In this document: piece by piece, positions 52,089 to 63,314 of the stretch
How positions within the stretch are numbered: position 1 is the stretch's first letter
Layout of the letters: each line of letters begins with the position of its first letter
DNA from: Amorphophallus konjac
Lineage: Eukaryota; Streptophyta; Magnoliopsida; Alismatales; Araceae
Assembly: GCA_022559845.1 (NCBI GenBank)
Contig: CM040128.1
Span: forward strand, 270,822,698-270,886,697
Length of the DNA: 64,000 bases
Direction of reading: 5' to 3'
Notes under the pieces: generated by a model
What the model was told of the DNA's origin: nothing
Seen by the model: the letters and a program-made list of their open reading frames with translations, nothing else
Databases searched by the model: none
Translations under genes and position numbers: made by a program

Positions 52089-52265
52089 CTATGAGGACTG
52101 CTGCAGAAACTCCTGCGGTGGCGCATGGTAGAGCTTCATATGCTTGCCGTTGAGAGGAGGGAAGGGATTGTCTCCCTTGTGGTCAAGGACCGTATAGGCC
52201 CCTCCTTCGTAGACCTTCTGGATGACGTAAGGCCCACGCCAATTGGGCTGGAGTTTGCCGCTGGA
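52089..52265 (-). pseudogene. Tat integrase C-terminal (GPY) module
   Basis: Directly after the TGA at 52266, the same frame reads SSGKLQPNWRGPYVIQKVYE and AYTVLDHKGD, then LNGKHMKLYHAP, ending at TAG (52089-52091). NW.GPY is the conserved C-terminal integrase module, so the true pol end is here. Confidence 0.85.
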
Positions 52266-55200
52266 TCATCCCGCGAGAACCTCCTTTTCTTTGACCATGA
52301 CAAGGTCACCTTTTTTGAACGCCCGTTGCTTGACTAGCTTATCATAGGCACGTGTCATGCGGGCTTGATACACTTGTAAGTGTTTATAGGCTTTGAGTCT
52401 TTGACCTTCCAAGTTGGACAATTCCTCGAGCCTTCTTTCAATTTCAGATTGGTCTTGACCTGGCAATCCGGCGTGCACAGCAACACGGTAAGATGCTAGC
52501 TCGATCTCCACAGGGATCACTGCTTCAGCTCCGTAGACCAGGGAGAAAGGGGAACATCCCGTAGGGGTTTTGTAAATAGTCCGGTAGGTCCATAGGGCTT
52601 CGTGGACCTTCTCGCCCCAATCCCGTTTGCGGCCACCTACTATCTTGGACAGCAGCTTGCAGAGGGTTTTGTTGAAGGCCTCGGCCAACCCGTTGGGTTG
52701 GGGATTGTATATTGATGACGTCCTCCAGTCAATATGGAACTTGGCCGTCAGAGCATAAACAGTCTTGTTCTTGAATGGCGTGCCATTGTCGGATATAATC
52801 CGACTGGGGGTGCCGAATCTGTATATGATATAGTGCCGCACAAAACGAGCAACTATCTCCCCTGTAACTTCCCATAGTGGAACGGCTTCCGTCCATCTGG
52901 AGAAGTAATCGGTGGCAGCGAGTATGAACTTGTGCCCCTGGGACGATGGTGGGAATGGTCCCACAATATCCATACCCCACTCTGCAAACGGCCAAGTAGG
53001 CGCTGTTGGATGGAGCGGGTTAGGTGGCCGTCGAGGGACTGGGCCGAATGCTTGGCATTGGTGACATGTACGAGCGAATTGATTGCAATCTTCGTACATG
53101 GTGGGCCAGTAAAACCCTTTGAGCTTGATGCTATTTTTCATCTTAGCTCCTGCCTGGTGAGCTCCACATAATCCGGAGTGAACCTCATGCATGACAGTCT
53201 TGGCCTCCTTCGATGAAAGACAATGGAGGAGGACCGATCGGTCCTTTTCATGGACGAGCCTGAAGAGCAGATCGTCAATCAGCTGGTAGGATGTCGCCCT
53301 GCGTAGCAGTTGCACCCTCTGAGCCCGATCGGGAGGGAGCCAGCCGTTCTTCATCTTTATGATCGGCTCACGCCAATCTTCTTTTTCGGGAACAATCTCC
53401 TCTTGAATGTTGTCGACCTCATACACAGTGAGGTCGGATTCTTCGTCGAGCACACTTGGCATGAGCCTCCGGTGTCTGACTGTAATATTCAATTCTCCCT
53501 CAGGCGAGAGTTTTAGGGCTGCCGCCAACTTTGCAAGAGCATCAGCCTGAGAATTGTTGTCTCTGGGGACATGGCCTATTTCAAATAGGTAAAATTTTTC
53601 TTTGAGCCTCATGACGGTTGCGTGATAGGGGATGAGCTCCTTCTTCCGGACATCATAGACGCCCAGTACTTGTCGAATGACGAGCTGAGAATCCCCGTAC
53701 ACTTTGATGCACTTGATGTCTATCTCCAGTGCCAGTTGAAGCCCAATAATTAGCGCTTCATACTCTGCCTCATTATTAGTCAGTGACTTCATGAGAGCAC
53801 AAGAGTTGTGGAGGATACCGCCTTGTGGAGACACAAAGACTACCCCCGCACCTGAGACATAGTTTGTAAGGCCGCCGGCCCTTTTGATTGTCCGAGAGGC
53901 GCCATCAAAATATAACTCCCAGTTTGGGAGGTCAAGAGTGAGGACACCTGACTCCATCTGTGGTGGGACTTTTTCAGAATGCTCCCCGATTTCTTGAGAA
54001 GGCACTAACACCTCTTCGTCGGGTAGCTCAAAGTTGAGTGGCGAATCTTCTGGCACAGGGTGCGCTGCTAAGAACTCCGCCATTCCTTGTCCTTTGATCG
54101 CCTTGCGTGGGACGAAGGTGATGTCGAACTCCATGAGGATAAGTGCCCATTTACCAAGTCTACCAGAAAGGACAGGCTGGCTGAGCAGAAATTTGAGTGG
54201 GTCACATTTTGAGATGAGCTCCACTCGGTGGGCTAGAAGATAGTGCCTTAGCTTCTTGACAGCAAACACCAAAGCTAGGCACATCTTTTCCATGGGAGCG
54301 TACCGATGCTCAGGCCCGATCAGTTTTCGACTGAGGTAGTAAAGCGGCTGTTCTTTGCCCTCATCATTGACCTGGGCTAGCAGAGCCCCCAAAGAGGCAT
54401 CCATAGCAGCAATATATAAGATAAGGGGTTTCCCTCTGACGGGTGCCCCTAAGACTGGAGGAGTCAACAGATACTCCTTGATTTGCTCGAAGGCCTTCTG
54501 ACAGTCTTCGTCCCATATGAAGGGTGCTCCTTTCTTCATCAGTCTGCCGAAAGGTAGGCATCTTCCTGAGAGGTTAGAAATAAACCGCCTAATATAGGCA
54601 AGTCTCCCCTGAAGAGATCTGAGCTCTGTCAAGTTCTTGGGCGGAGGTAGTCCTCTTATAGCTTTGATTTTGTCAGGGTCAATTTCTATGCCTCGATACC
54701 TGACAATGAAGCCGAGGAACTTGCCGCTGGAGACGCCGAAGGCACACTTCATCGGGTTCATCTTGAGTTGAAATTGTCGAAGCCTTTCAAAGACTCGACG
54801 CAGGTCAACTAAGTGACCTTCACGCTTCTTTGTCTTGACGACCAGATCATCAACATAGCATTCGACAAGGTCATGTAGCATCTCGTCGAAAATCTTGGTC
54901 ATTGCCCTTTGATAGGTTGCGCCGGCATTCTTCAGACCGAACGGCATCCTTTTATAGTTGAAGATCCCCTTAGGAGATCGGAAAGCCGTATGGCCTTTGT
55001 CTTTGACGGCCATGCGGATTTGATTATAACCCGACGACCCGTCCATAAAAGACAAGGCTTCGTGACCAGTGGTCATATCAACCATTGTCTCAGTGATTGG
55101 GACAGGGAAGTCATCCTTTGGGCATGCCTTATTCAAATCCCTGAAGTCGATGCAGACTCGGACTTGGCCGTTCTTCTTCTTGACAGGGACTATGTTAGCG

Positions 55201-55376
55201 AGCCATACAGGGTACATGCAAGGCTCTATGAAGTCCACATTGAGCATTTTGTCAACCTCAGCATTGACCTTTAGCTCCAGCTCGTGGCGCATACGCCTTT
55301 GGGCTTGCTTGACTGGCTTGACTGTTGAAAGTATTGCCAGCTCATGTTCAGCCACAGAAGGGTCGAGCCCGGGCAT
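52266..55376 (-). pseudogene. Tat pol: RT, RNase H, second RNase H, integrase
   Basis: 1,036 residues from an internal Met. RT spans about residues 55-235, with the catalytic YVDD in ECYVDDLVVKT near residue 174. RNase H begins near AAMDASLGALLAQ (about 325). A second RNase H lies at about 485-625, with LYFDGASR, NNEAEYEALIIG, YGDSQLVIRQ and NSQADALAKLA. Integrase zinc finger at about 730-770 (HSGLCGAH...CHQCQAFG), then the D,D,E core with WGMDIVGPF, ISDNGTPF and QPNGLAEAFN. It copies element RNA and inserts the DNA. It stops at TGA (52266-52268), before the integrase C-terminal module that follows in frame. No frameshift. Confidence 0.93.
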
Positions 55377-55421
55377 TTCTTTATAAGTCCAGGCGAAACA
55401 ATCCCTGAACTCTTCTAAAAG

Positions 55422-58400
55422 TTATCGATACGACTGCCTTTCTTCCTCACTGAGGAGAGCACTTATGAAGGTGGGACGATAGTCACTCTTGCTTCCAAGA
55501 TTGATTTCGATCAACTCGTCCACGGTTGCTTGACCACCGTCTTCAAGCTCCGGTGGAGCTGGTTGGAGGTCGACGAAGTCTCCCTCGTCATCAGTGTTGG
55601 CTTCATAGACTGAAAATTCTTCAAAGCACTTTTGCTCGTGGCTTGAAGCCGAAGGGCTTGCTTCATCTTGCTGATGGTTAGCAGGCTGAACTGCTCCTTC
55701 CTCTGAGGGGTGGTCATTGTCGACTCCTGATGAAGGTGATGGTGTCGTAGACACATCAGCGGACTCCCTCACAGAGTCATCAACCTTAGGCTCAGCTTCA
55801 GCTTGCCCATTAGGGAGAGGTAGCAGTCCTATGGTGTTGACTGCAAAATGGACCTCGAAGTCCTTCCCCTGGTCATAGCCAAGGCCCCTTGTATCTTTGC
55901 GGGAGAAGGGAGGCTGCCCGCGGACTTGGGGAGGATTCCATAGTTGGTGGAAGTATGTCGCTCGCGCAGGGTCCAGAGTTTGCGGGATGTGCTGCTTTTT
56001 ACACATCTCCTTAATATGCTCTGGCATATCGTCCATCTCCTGGACTGGCTCTGGCACCACATCGGCGGGAGTATCCCAGCCGAAGTCATCTTTAGGAGGA
56101 CACGGTGGGACTAAATCACCTTTGTAAAAGATGATCGGTTTGACCTCCTTGCCCTTGTTGCGTCTCCTTCTCCGTTGATAGGAGACTGCAAAGGTCTTCA
56201 ACTGCTCCACCTCATACTCGTCCCGTTGGGACGAGAGCTGAAGGCACTTGGGTGGTAAGGAGATACTCTCATCAATGACCCGGCTGATAAGGTTGGCTTC
56301 AAAGTCCATACTCCGCCTTTCTGGTTGGGTCGGCTTGGAGGCGGCACTGAGGCTCAGCCTGTGCAGCTTTACCATGTCTTGGTTGACAGTGAAGAGTTGC
56401 CCTTCTTCAACTTCAGGGTCCACCTTTTGCTTCCCTTTATCTTTTAAAGGCTCGGGGATTGTTAAGGTGGGCTTCCCAAAATATAGTGAAGCATCGGCCA
56501 GATGGCACTCATTGGGATGGAACGGGGCCTGGTCTGCGAAGACCGTATGTTGCTCCCCTTCCTTGGCATATTTAATGCACTGATGCAAAGTTGAAGGAAC
56601 GACCCAATTCTCATGAAGCCAAGGTCTTCCAAGTAGCATCTTGTAAGATGTATCGGAGTTGATGATATAAAATGTCGCTTGGGTGACAAAATCACCCAAG
56701 ACAAGCTTGACCACAACCCGACCAAGCGCCTCCTCGGAACCCTGATTGAATCCCGAGATCTTGACATCGGTCACCTTTTGCAAATAAGGTGCCAAGTATA
56801 GAGACTTGAAAGTCTTCAAAGGCATAATGTTGACGGCTGCTCCGGCGTCCACCAGGATGCGATTCACGTCATGCCCCTTGATCGTCCCCTTCATATATAA
56901 GGGACGATTATGGCACGGAGAAGACAGCAACATGTCTTTGTCCGTGAAGGAGATGTTGGCTGTGAGTGCTTCATATGCCTGGGCTTGCAACTCTGCAGCA
57001 TGGGCTTCATACGCCTCTGGATCTTGAAGTATCTTGACAAGAGTCTCTCTGAGGTCTTTGCTCCAGGCAATGGCTTCCCAAATAGTGACATTTGTTGGGA
57101 ACCGCTTCATATGATGAATAATTTTGCGGTCTGCCCGGGCACGGGTCTTGTAAAATGGCGGAATGATTTCTACCAAGGCCTTCGGCACCTGGCGAGACTT
57201 TTCCCGTTTAGGAGGGCGCTCCTCCGTATTCTGGCCCTCCGCATCTTCTTGGAACAGCGGAGCCAAAGACTCTTCTGGAGGTGGCAAAGGTTCTTTAGGC
57301 TGGTCTTCATTAGAAGGACCTGCCGGACTTACAGGCTCGACCCTGTTGGAGGGGCCGGCTTGCTCTGACGCCTCCTCGCGCTTTGGCGACTTGGCTGGCT
57401 CCTCTTCTTCATCGGAGGAGGTGATTGTGAAAGGGACACCACCCGGCTTAGCCGTTGAAGTGGGGCCTGAACCCTCTGAGGGGCTGAGGATGAAAGGGAT
57501 TCCCCGAACTTGAGTTTCTGGGACAGGACCCGGCTTCTCCCCTCTGAATATTATGACCCGGTCAAGAGTCGGGAGACCTTTACGTCCACGTCCTCGGCCA
57601 CGACCTCGGCCACGTCCCCGGCCATTTCTCGCCGAGCGGCGTCGATATGTCGCCATAGGCGCCTGGCCTCCAACGCTATCAGCCGTGGGACAATAAATAT
57701 TGTCGGGTGGCGGAATCGCCACCATGTTGCAAGAGAGCTCTTGCAGCATTTCCTCGAGCATCTCGACAGTGAGCTCCTCATCTTTGTAGAATAAGGAGAG
57801 CTCCTCCGGGATTGGGAAGTCTTCACCTTCTTCAAGACGGTGAACCATTTCTCGGAGCCATTGTAGAAGACGAGCTTTGCGCCCAAGCTTGTCCCAGGGA
57901 ATATATTCGTCTAGAGTGACGACCCTGGTGGGATGAGGGGGAGTGTACTCCTCCAGCTCATCTATGAGCTTTTGAAGTCTTTGTAGAGGAGTTAGCTCCT
58001 TAGGAGCCTCCATAGCAGCGGCTTGCTCGGCTTGCTTCTTCAACCTCCTCTTCAAGTTCTTCCTGCGATTCTTCTCCTGCTTCTTTTGGCGTGTTGCCTC
58101 TTGAGAAGAGAGAGGAGTTTGCTTCGGCAGTGGGACTCGCTTGCCCCCAGAATTTTGCTTCTTGCTCTGGGCTGGCTCCTTAGGAGTTTTAGCGCCACGG
58201 CTCTTTCTGGGGGCAACCTTGGTCCAATTGACCTCCTCCGGCTGAGCTTGAAAGGTGGCGTTGATTGCTTGAGCAATTATTTCAGGAGGCAACTCCTGGA
58301 ACTCTGCCAGTCCACAGTAGGGCCTCTGGGAGCTTTGTAGTTCCACCGACTCTGTTTGGTCTGGTGGGTTGGCTTGCTTGAGCTGCTGAGGCCTTTCTAC

Positions 58401-58976
58401 AATTGGCGGCCTTGCTGAGCTGACAGAGGCCTTAGCCGGGATCTTTGCGGGCTCAAGGGGTTGAGTCCTTTCCCCGACTAATGGCCTTGCTGACTTGGCA
58501 GGAGCTTTGGCTGAAGGCTCTGACGCCTTGGCTTTGCCTTTGTTGTCTGGCCGAGAGTTCTCTCTTAGGACGATGCCAGGCTGACTCGACTTGGGACGGG
58601 CCTTGGAACTCTCTCCCACAGCTTGGCTTCCTGGGTTCTGGACCTTAGGCCCTTTATAGGTGGCCGTGGCCTTGCCTTTAGTGAGTAATGGGAATTCATC
58701 ATTTTCCGTAGGCTCACTTGGCCGGACTAATCGGGAGAAAGCTTCAGTTTCTCGCCGGGCCTGCTGGAGTGTCTCCCTGGCGGCTTCTGCAAGGCGTAAC
58801 CTTGTCATGGAATTCCCCTGATGATCGACAACCCCTCTCTGGATGAGGGCTTCAATGAAGTCTTGAACCTCTGGGTATTGCCGAGTGGGGTGAGACACCC
58901 TTGCATGATACTTGCAATAACGGGGGTGACTCTTGGCCGTCTCATTGTAATAAGACGGCGGGTCATGTGTCAACAC
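55422..58976 (-). pseudogene. Tat gag C-terminus and aspartic protease
   Basis: 1,184 residues from a GTG at 58976, in the same frame as gag; no ATG is expected in a polyprotein. It opens with a third knuckle copy (CKYHARVSHPTRQYPEV, with Tyr in place of the last Cys). A long proline/lysine-rich linker and an RGRGRGRGRGR patch follow. The retropepsin domain lies near residues 690-800: ILVDAGAAVNIMP is the active-site loop, DAG instead of the usual DSG/DTG, with LLGRPWLHE downstream. It ends at TAA (55422-55424), after which pol continues in frame. Confidence 0.85.
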
Positions 58977-59063
58977 CCAACCCTCCTCCAGAAGCTTGTC
59001 AAAAATCTTCTCAGTGTCCTCCTTGGGGAAAGAACACTGGTGAGAGGGTCGCCACCCTGGATA

Positions 59064-59378
59064 TCAGAGTGTGGACTTGGGCGATTGGGAACCGGCTCCC
59101 TGGGAACTAACTCCCTCCTCCTGCGGCTCGGGGAATTGGAAGGCTGCTGCAGCGTGAATGACGTTGACGGAGAAGTGAAGACTCCTTCGTGCATGCGGCT
59201 GCGGTGGGTCGACTAGAAATTCGCCCATATCCACCTTCCCTCGCCTGATTAAGTCTTCGGCGAGGTCCTTGAATGGCTCACAGTTGTGGATAACATGGCC
59301 AACAACTTCATGATATGGGCAATAGTCCTGATGAAAAGTAGCACCTGGCGTCTGCTCCACGGGTGACGGGGTAATCAA
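59064..59378 (-). pseudogene. Tat gag, second zinc-knuckle module
   Basis: Same frame as the gag before it and bounded by stops TAG (59388) and TGA (59064-59066). It encodes ATFHQDYCPYHEVVGHVIHNC followed by FKDLAEDLIRRGKV and VDPPQPHARRS, a clear second copy of the C-x2-H-x5-H-x4-C module and its downstream segment in gag. Confidence 0.8.
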
Positions 59379-59387
59379 CCCCGCCTG

Positions 59388-62300
59388 CTAACATGCGAAG
59401 AAGATATTGGGAGTTTTCTCCAAAGGGAAGGAGTATAACTTCTCTGGGAGCTCGACTTGAAGTGGAGCCTCCATGTCTTCGGGTGTGTCCTCCTCGTCTT
59501 CAGATGAATCCGAGGGCTCTTCAGAGAGCCAACCCCTGAGCGGGGCCTGACCCGTGGGTGATACACCCGCCTCCCGTATGTGGGCTGGAGCTAACCCCCT
59601 GGCAAATGGGCCAAAAGGGAAGGTGGACAACTGCTGATCAATGCTCTCTAGGAACTGCAGCAAGCGCCTTTGTTCCAGTTGCAACTGTCGGACTTCCTCT
59701 CGGATCTTCCGGATGGTCCTCCGCAGTGCTAAACATTCTGGGAATGGAGGAGGAGTGGCTCTGGGACCACCATTGGGTTGTCGACTTGAGGGCCCGGCTT
59801 GGGAGGCATTGGAGCTTGAAGCCATCGCCACCATATGGACCACGTTAGCCGACCGGTTCGATCGGCTCCAGGGATGAAGCTGGGGTGGGTCGACTGCATG
59901 GTCCTGCATATTTACCAAGCCCTTCTGAATGAGCTCTTCTGCTATATTCTTGAAAACATAGCAATCCCCGATGGCGTGACCCAACCTCCGGTGATACACA
60001 CAATAGGTTGGATCATCGGTCTTGTCCACCTCCGCGGGCTTCCGCGGATCCGGCAGAGTGACGAGCTGCTCCTTCATACATAGATCAAAGAGCATCTTAG
60101 TATGCTCCTTTCTGAAGGAATAAGGCGTCTTCATGTTCTCCGTTAAGAAAGACACATTTGTCTTATCACCAGACTTCTTGCCTTTCCCTTTGGACTTTCC
60201 TTCCCCTTTATCTCCATTCGTCGGGGAGAAGTCCACGGCATTCACCTCCTTACCGCTAGCCAGACGGTCTTTGGAGGGTTTGCCTTTTGTAGAGGTTTGT
60301 ACAGGGTGATCAGCGAAGAACATCTCAATCTCCGCCACCACCGTGTTGAGTTGGTCGAAGCCTCTGATATTGGAGCCCAGAAGCTTTTCACTGACTTCTG
60401 CCGAGAGACCCCTGCGGCAGATAGTGATTGCATCTTCAGGCGTCGGAGGGTTATCGCAGCGCATGCTGACGTCCCTCCATCGCTTGATGAAGTCCAATGC
60501 TGTTTCACCCTTCTTCTGTCGAAGGGAACAAAGCTCTGCTAGGGAGACCTTGCGTTCGACCATTTGGAAGCGGTCGACAAACTTCTTCTGCATATCAGCC
60601 CAATCAGATACTGAGTTGGGCTTTAACCTTGAATACCATTGGAAAGCGGTGCCAGTCAAAGACGTGGCAAAATACCGCAGCAAGTATGCCTCTTCCAAGG
60701 CTAATTCACCCATGGCCGTCATGTAATAGGCCAGGTGTTCATGCGGAGAGCCCTGCCCGTTGAACTTCTGGAGTTTCGGGGCCTTCGGGCAATCTGGTGG
60801 AAGCTTCTTGAATTGATGATGGAGGGGATATGGCACGCTGTACAAATCAACGGTAGCCACACCCTCGCCATGTTGAGCGAACTTCGCTTCCACGATGCGC
60901 TCGATCTTCTGCTTCTGCGCCATGAGGCTTTCTGCAGCAGGAGTTGCAGATGACCGCGCATTGGCTTCATGCGGCGGGACTTCGAAGTCCACTGCCAGTG
61001 GGAGTCTTGCAGCGGTGACAGAGGCATTGGCTGCTGCTGGAATGGGAGGAGGCTGTTGATCTGCTCCAACCGGTGTCGCCTGAGGCGGGGAAGGAACCTC
61101 CTTTTCGCGCAAAAGCGACTGTAGCAGGTTCTTGAGCTCTTGGTTTTCCCGTCGAAGCTCGTCCAATGTGGGGGCCCGCAGTTCCTCCCCCAGCTCTTCT
61201 ACATGCCGGGAGTGACTGTCCCCATCAATGCTGTGGACATCTTCCTGGCGCTCTTCGTGCCGTGCCGGCTCAGGCTGAGATGTACCGGCGGCCGGCGCTT
61301 GTTGCGTCTGCGCTAGAATCCGAGAGACCGGCCTTGACCTCCTCAAATATTGGATGGGTTGGTCAAGCTCTCCTGAGGTGTTCTCAGGCTGTTTTTCGCC
61401 GGAGGTGGCGTAGCAGTTGAACACTTTGACAGTGTCATCGGTCACCTGGACCACCCGCTTTTTCTTGGGCGGTTGTCGCTCCGGCTTGGGCGGCCTCCCA
61501 AGTCTGTCGAAGACAGACATTCGGGATGTGACTGCTTGAGGTGAGCGATCCTCCTTCGTGTGTGTAGAACTAGCCCACGGGGAGGTCGGTCGCACTTTCT
61601 TGCCGGCTCCTCGGCGTTTTTGTCCCCGTAGGGGTTGAGATGTAAATCTCGCAGACGTCGAGGTCTCAGTGCTTGACGGACTCCGCATCCGCTGAAGCTC
61701 TGACATGCGGAAGGGCTCCTCCGCCCTCGCGCGCCTTATGATTCGGGCCTCCTCTTTGGTGACCCAGATCTTCTTCAAGTGGAGCTGGCGCTCCTCAATT
61801 GGGTTGCCCCCTGCCTTTGGACGGGGAGCTCGTGGCTTGGGCCGTTGCAGAGGGCCCTGGATTGCCGCTGATACGGCAGCCTTCTTCTTCTTCGCTCCGT
61901 CCTCCCTGACTTGGCGGAGGGACTCGAAGCGGTTGGAGGTAGAAATAGTTGGGACATGACGATCCCGGGGCAGGATCGGCTCGCCTCCATCGAGCCGAAT
62001 GCGAATGTCTCCGACAATTACAGTCTTACCGGAGCGCGAGACAGCCGCCTCGGGCCTTGCACCCTTGCGGCTACGCCGTTGCCCCCATTGAGTAGGGGAG
62101 GCAGTGGTGACGCCCGTGGTAGGCATGGCGTCCTCCTGACGACGGCGGCGTTGCCCCCGTTGAGCAGGTACAACACCTCTGAGGGTAGCTACAGCAGGTT
62201 TGGCGCCATTGCGGCGACGACGTTGTCCCCGCTGAGCAGGGGCGGCGCCGGCAGTGATTTGATTGACCGAGAAGACTCGGCCAACAGCTGGGGCAGAAGG

Positions 62301-63164
62301 CCTGACACCTTCGGCCATTGACGGAGCAGCCAAGGAAACTCGGCTGGTTGTTGGGATGAAGGGCTTGACACCCTTAACAGTTGGATAATTGACCGGATAG
62401 ACCCGGCCAGTTGCTGGAGTAGAGGGTCTGACACCCCCAGAAGCTAGCTTGTTGGCCGAACAGACTCGACCAATTGTTGAAGCCGAGGGCCTGGCACCCC
62501 CGACGGCTGGCTTGTCGACCGGGCGAACCCGGCTGGTTGCTGGAGTCGAAAGCCTGACGCCTCCGACAATTGTCTTCTTGACCGGGCGGACCCGGCCTGT
62601 TGAAGGGGCCGAGGGCCTGACGCCCCTGATAGTTGTTTTGTCGACCGGATTGACCCGGCCAACAATTGAGGTTGAGGGTCTGACACCCCCAGTGATGGTC
62701 TTGTTGGCCGGACTGACCCGGCCAGTTGCTGGAGCCGAAAGCCTGACGCCTCCGACAGTTGTCTTGTTAATCGGGCGGACCCGATCAGCTGAAGCAGAAG
62801 GCCTGATGCCCTCAAAAGTCTTCTTGGCCGAATGAAACCGGCCAGTTGATGAAGCAGAGGGTCTGACACCCTCAGCAACTGTTTTCTTGACCGGGCGGAC
62901 CCGGCCAGTTGATGGGGTTGAGGGCCTGACGCCCCCGACAGTTGTTTGAAGCGTGGCTGAACTGGCTTCAGCCACCGGTACCACGCCCAAGAAGAAGGGC
63001 GAGCCGACGACAGGTGGGAAGTCGCCGAAGACCAACGGGGTTGCCAGGAATCCGAGCCTGGCGTGATTGGCGACGATCTCGGGGCCGTAGGTAACGGCAG
63101 CCATCGCTGTTGAAGTGTTGGTGGTGATGGTGCGTAGCACGAACGGAGTGGTGTGCAGATGCAC
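59388..63164 (-). pseudogene. Tat element gag, with N-terminal repeats
   Basis: Open frame of 1,258 codons, the structural capsid-like protein that packages element RNA. Residues 78 to about 304 are about eleven repeats of 20-21 residues of the type GVRPSTPATGRV. Residues about 311-367 hold three GQRRRR-type basic motifs. A long low-complexity linker follows. Residues about 790-940 are the retrotransposon gag domain (KLQKFNGQGSPHEHLAYYM, SLTGTAFQWYSRL, LRQKKGETALDFIKRW). A zinc-knuckle-like module follows near residue 1055 (CVYHRRLGHAIGDC). It ends at TAG (59388-59390), but the frame continues into a second knuckle copy. The start is the first ATG after the PBS; a second ATG lies at residue 21. 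Confidence 0.88.
62253..62933 (-). repeat. 60-bp repeat inside Tat gag
   Basis: About eleven units of 60-63 bp encode GVRPSxPxTGRVxPVxKT-type 20-mers. The frame is kept in every unit despite sequence divergence, so the repeat expanded as coding sequence. Confidence 0.9.
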
Positions 63165-63292
63165 AAAGAACTCTCAAATGAACAGAGAGATGTGAGCCCT
63201 CCTCTTCCCGTCCTGTAAGAGGAAGAGGAGCAATCAGAACCTTGAAGAATGTTTTAGAGACTTTCTTTGACAGAAAGAAGAAAGGCTGGAAA

Positions 63293-63311
63293 GGTCCCAC
63301 CGGGCGTGCCA
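63293..63311 (-). promoter_or_regulatory. Primer-binding site of the Tat element
   Basis: On the - strand, three bases after the LTR end, TGGCACGCCCGGTGGGACC starts with TGG as a site complementary to a tRNA 3' CCA end must. I did not identify the tRNA. Confidence 0.75.
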
Positions 63312-63314
63312 GTC

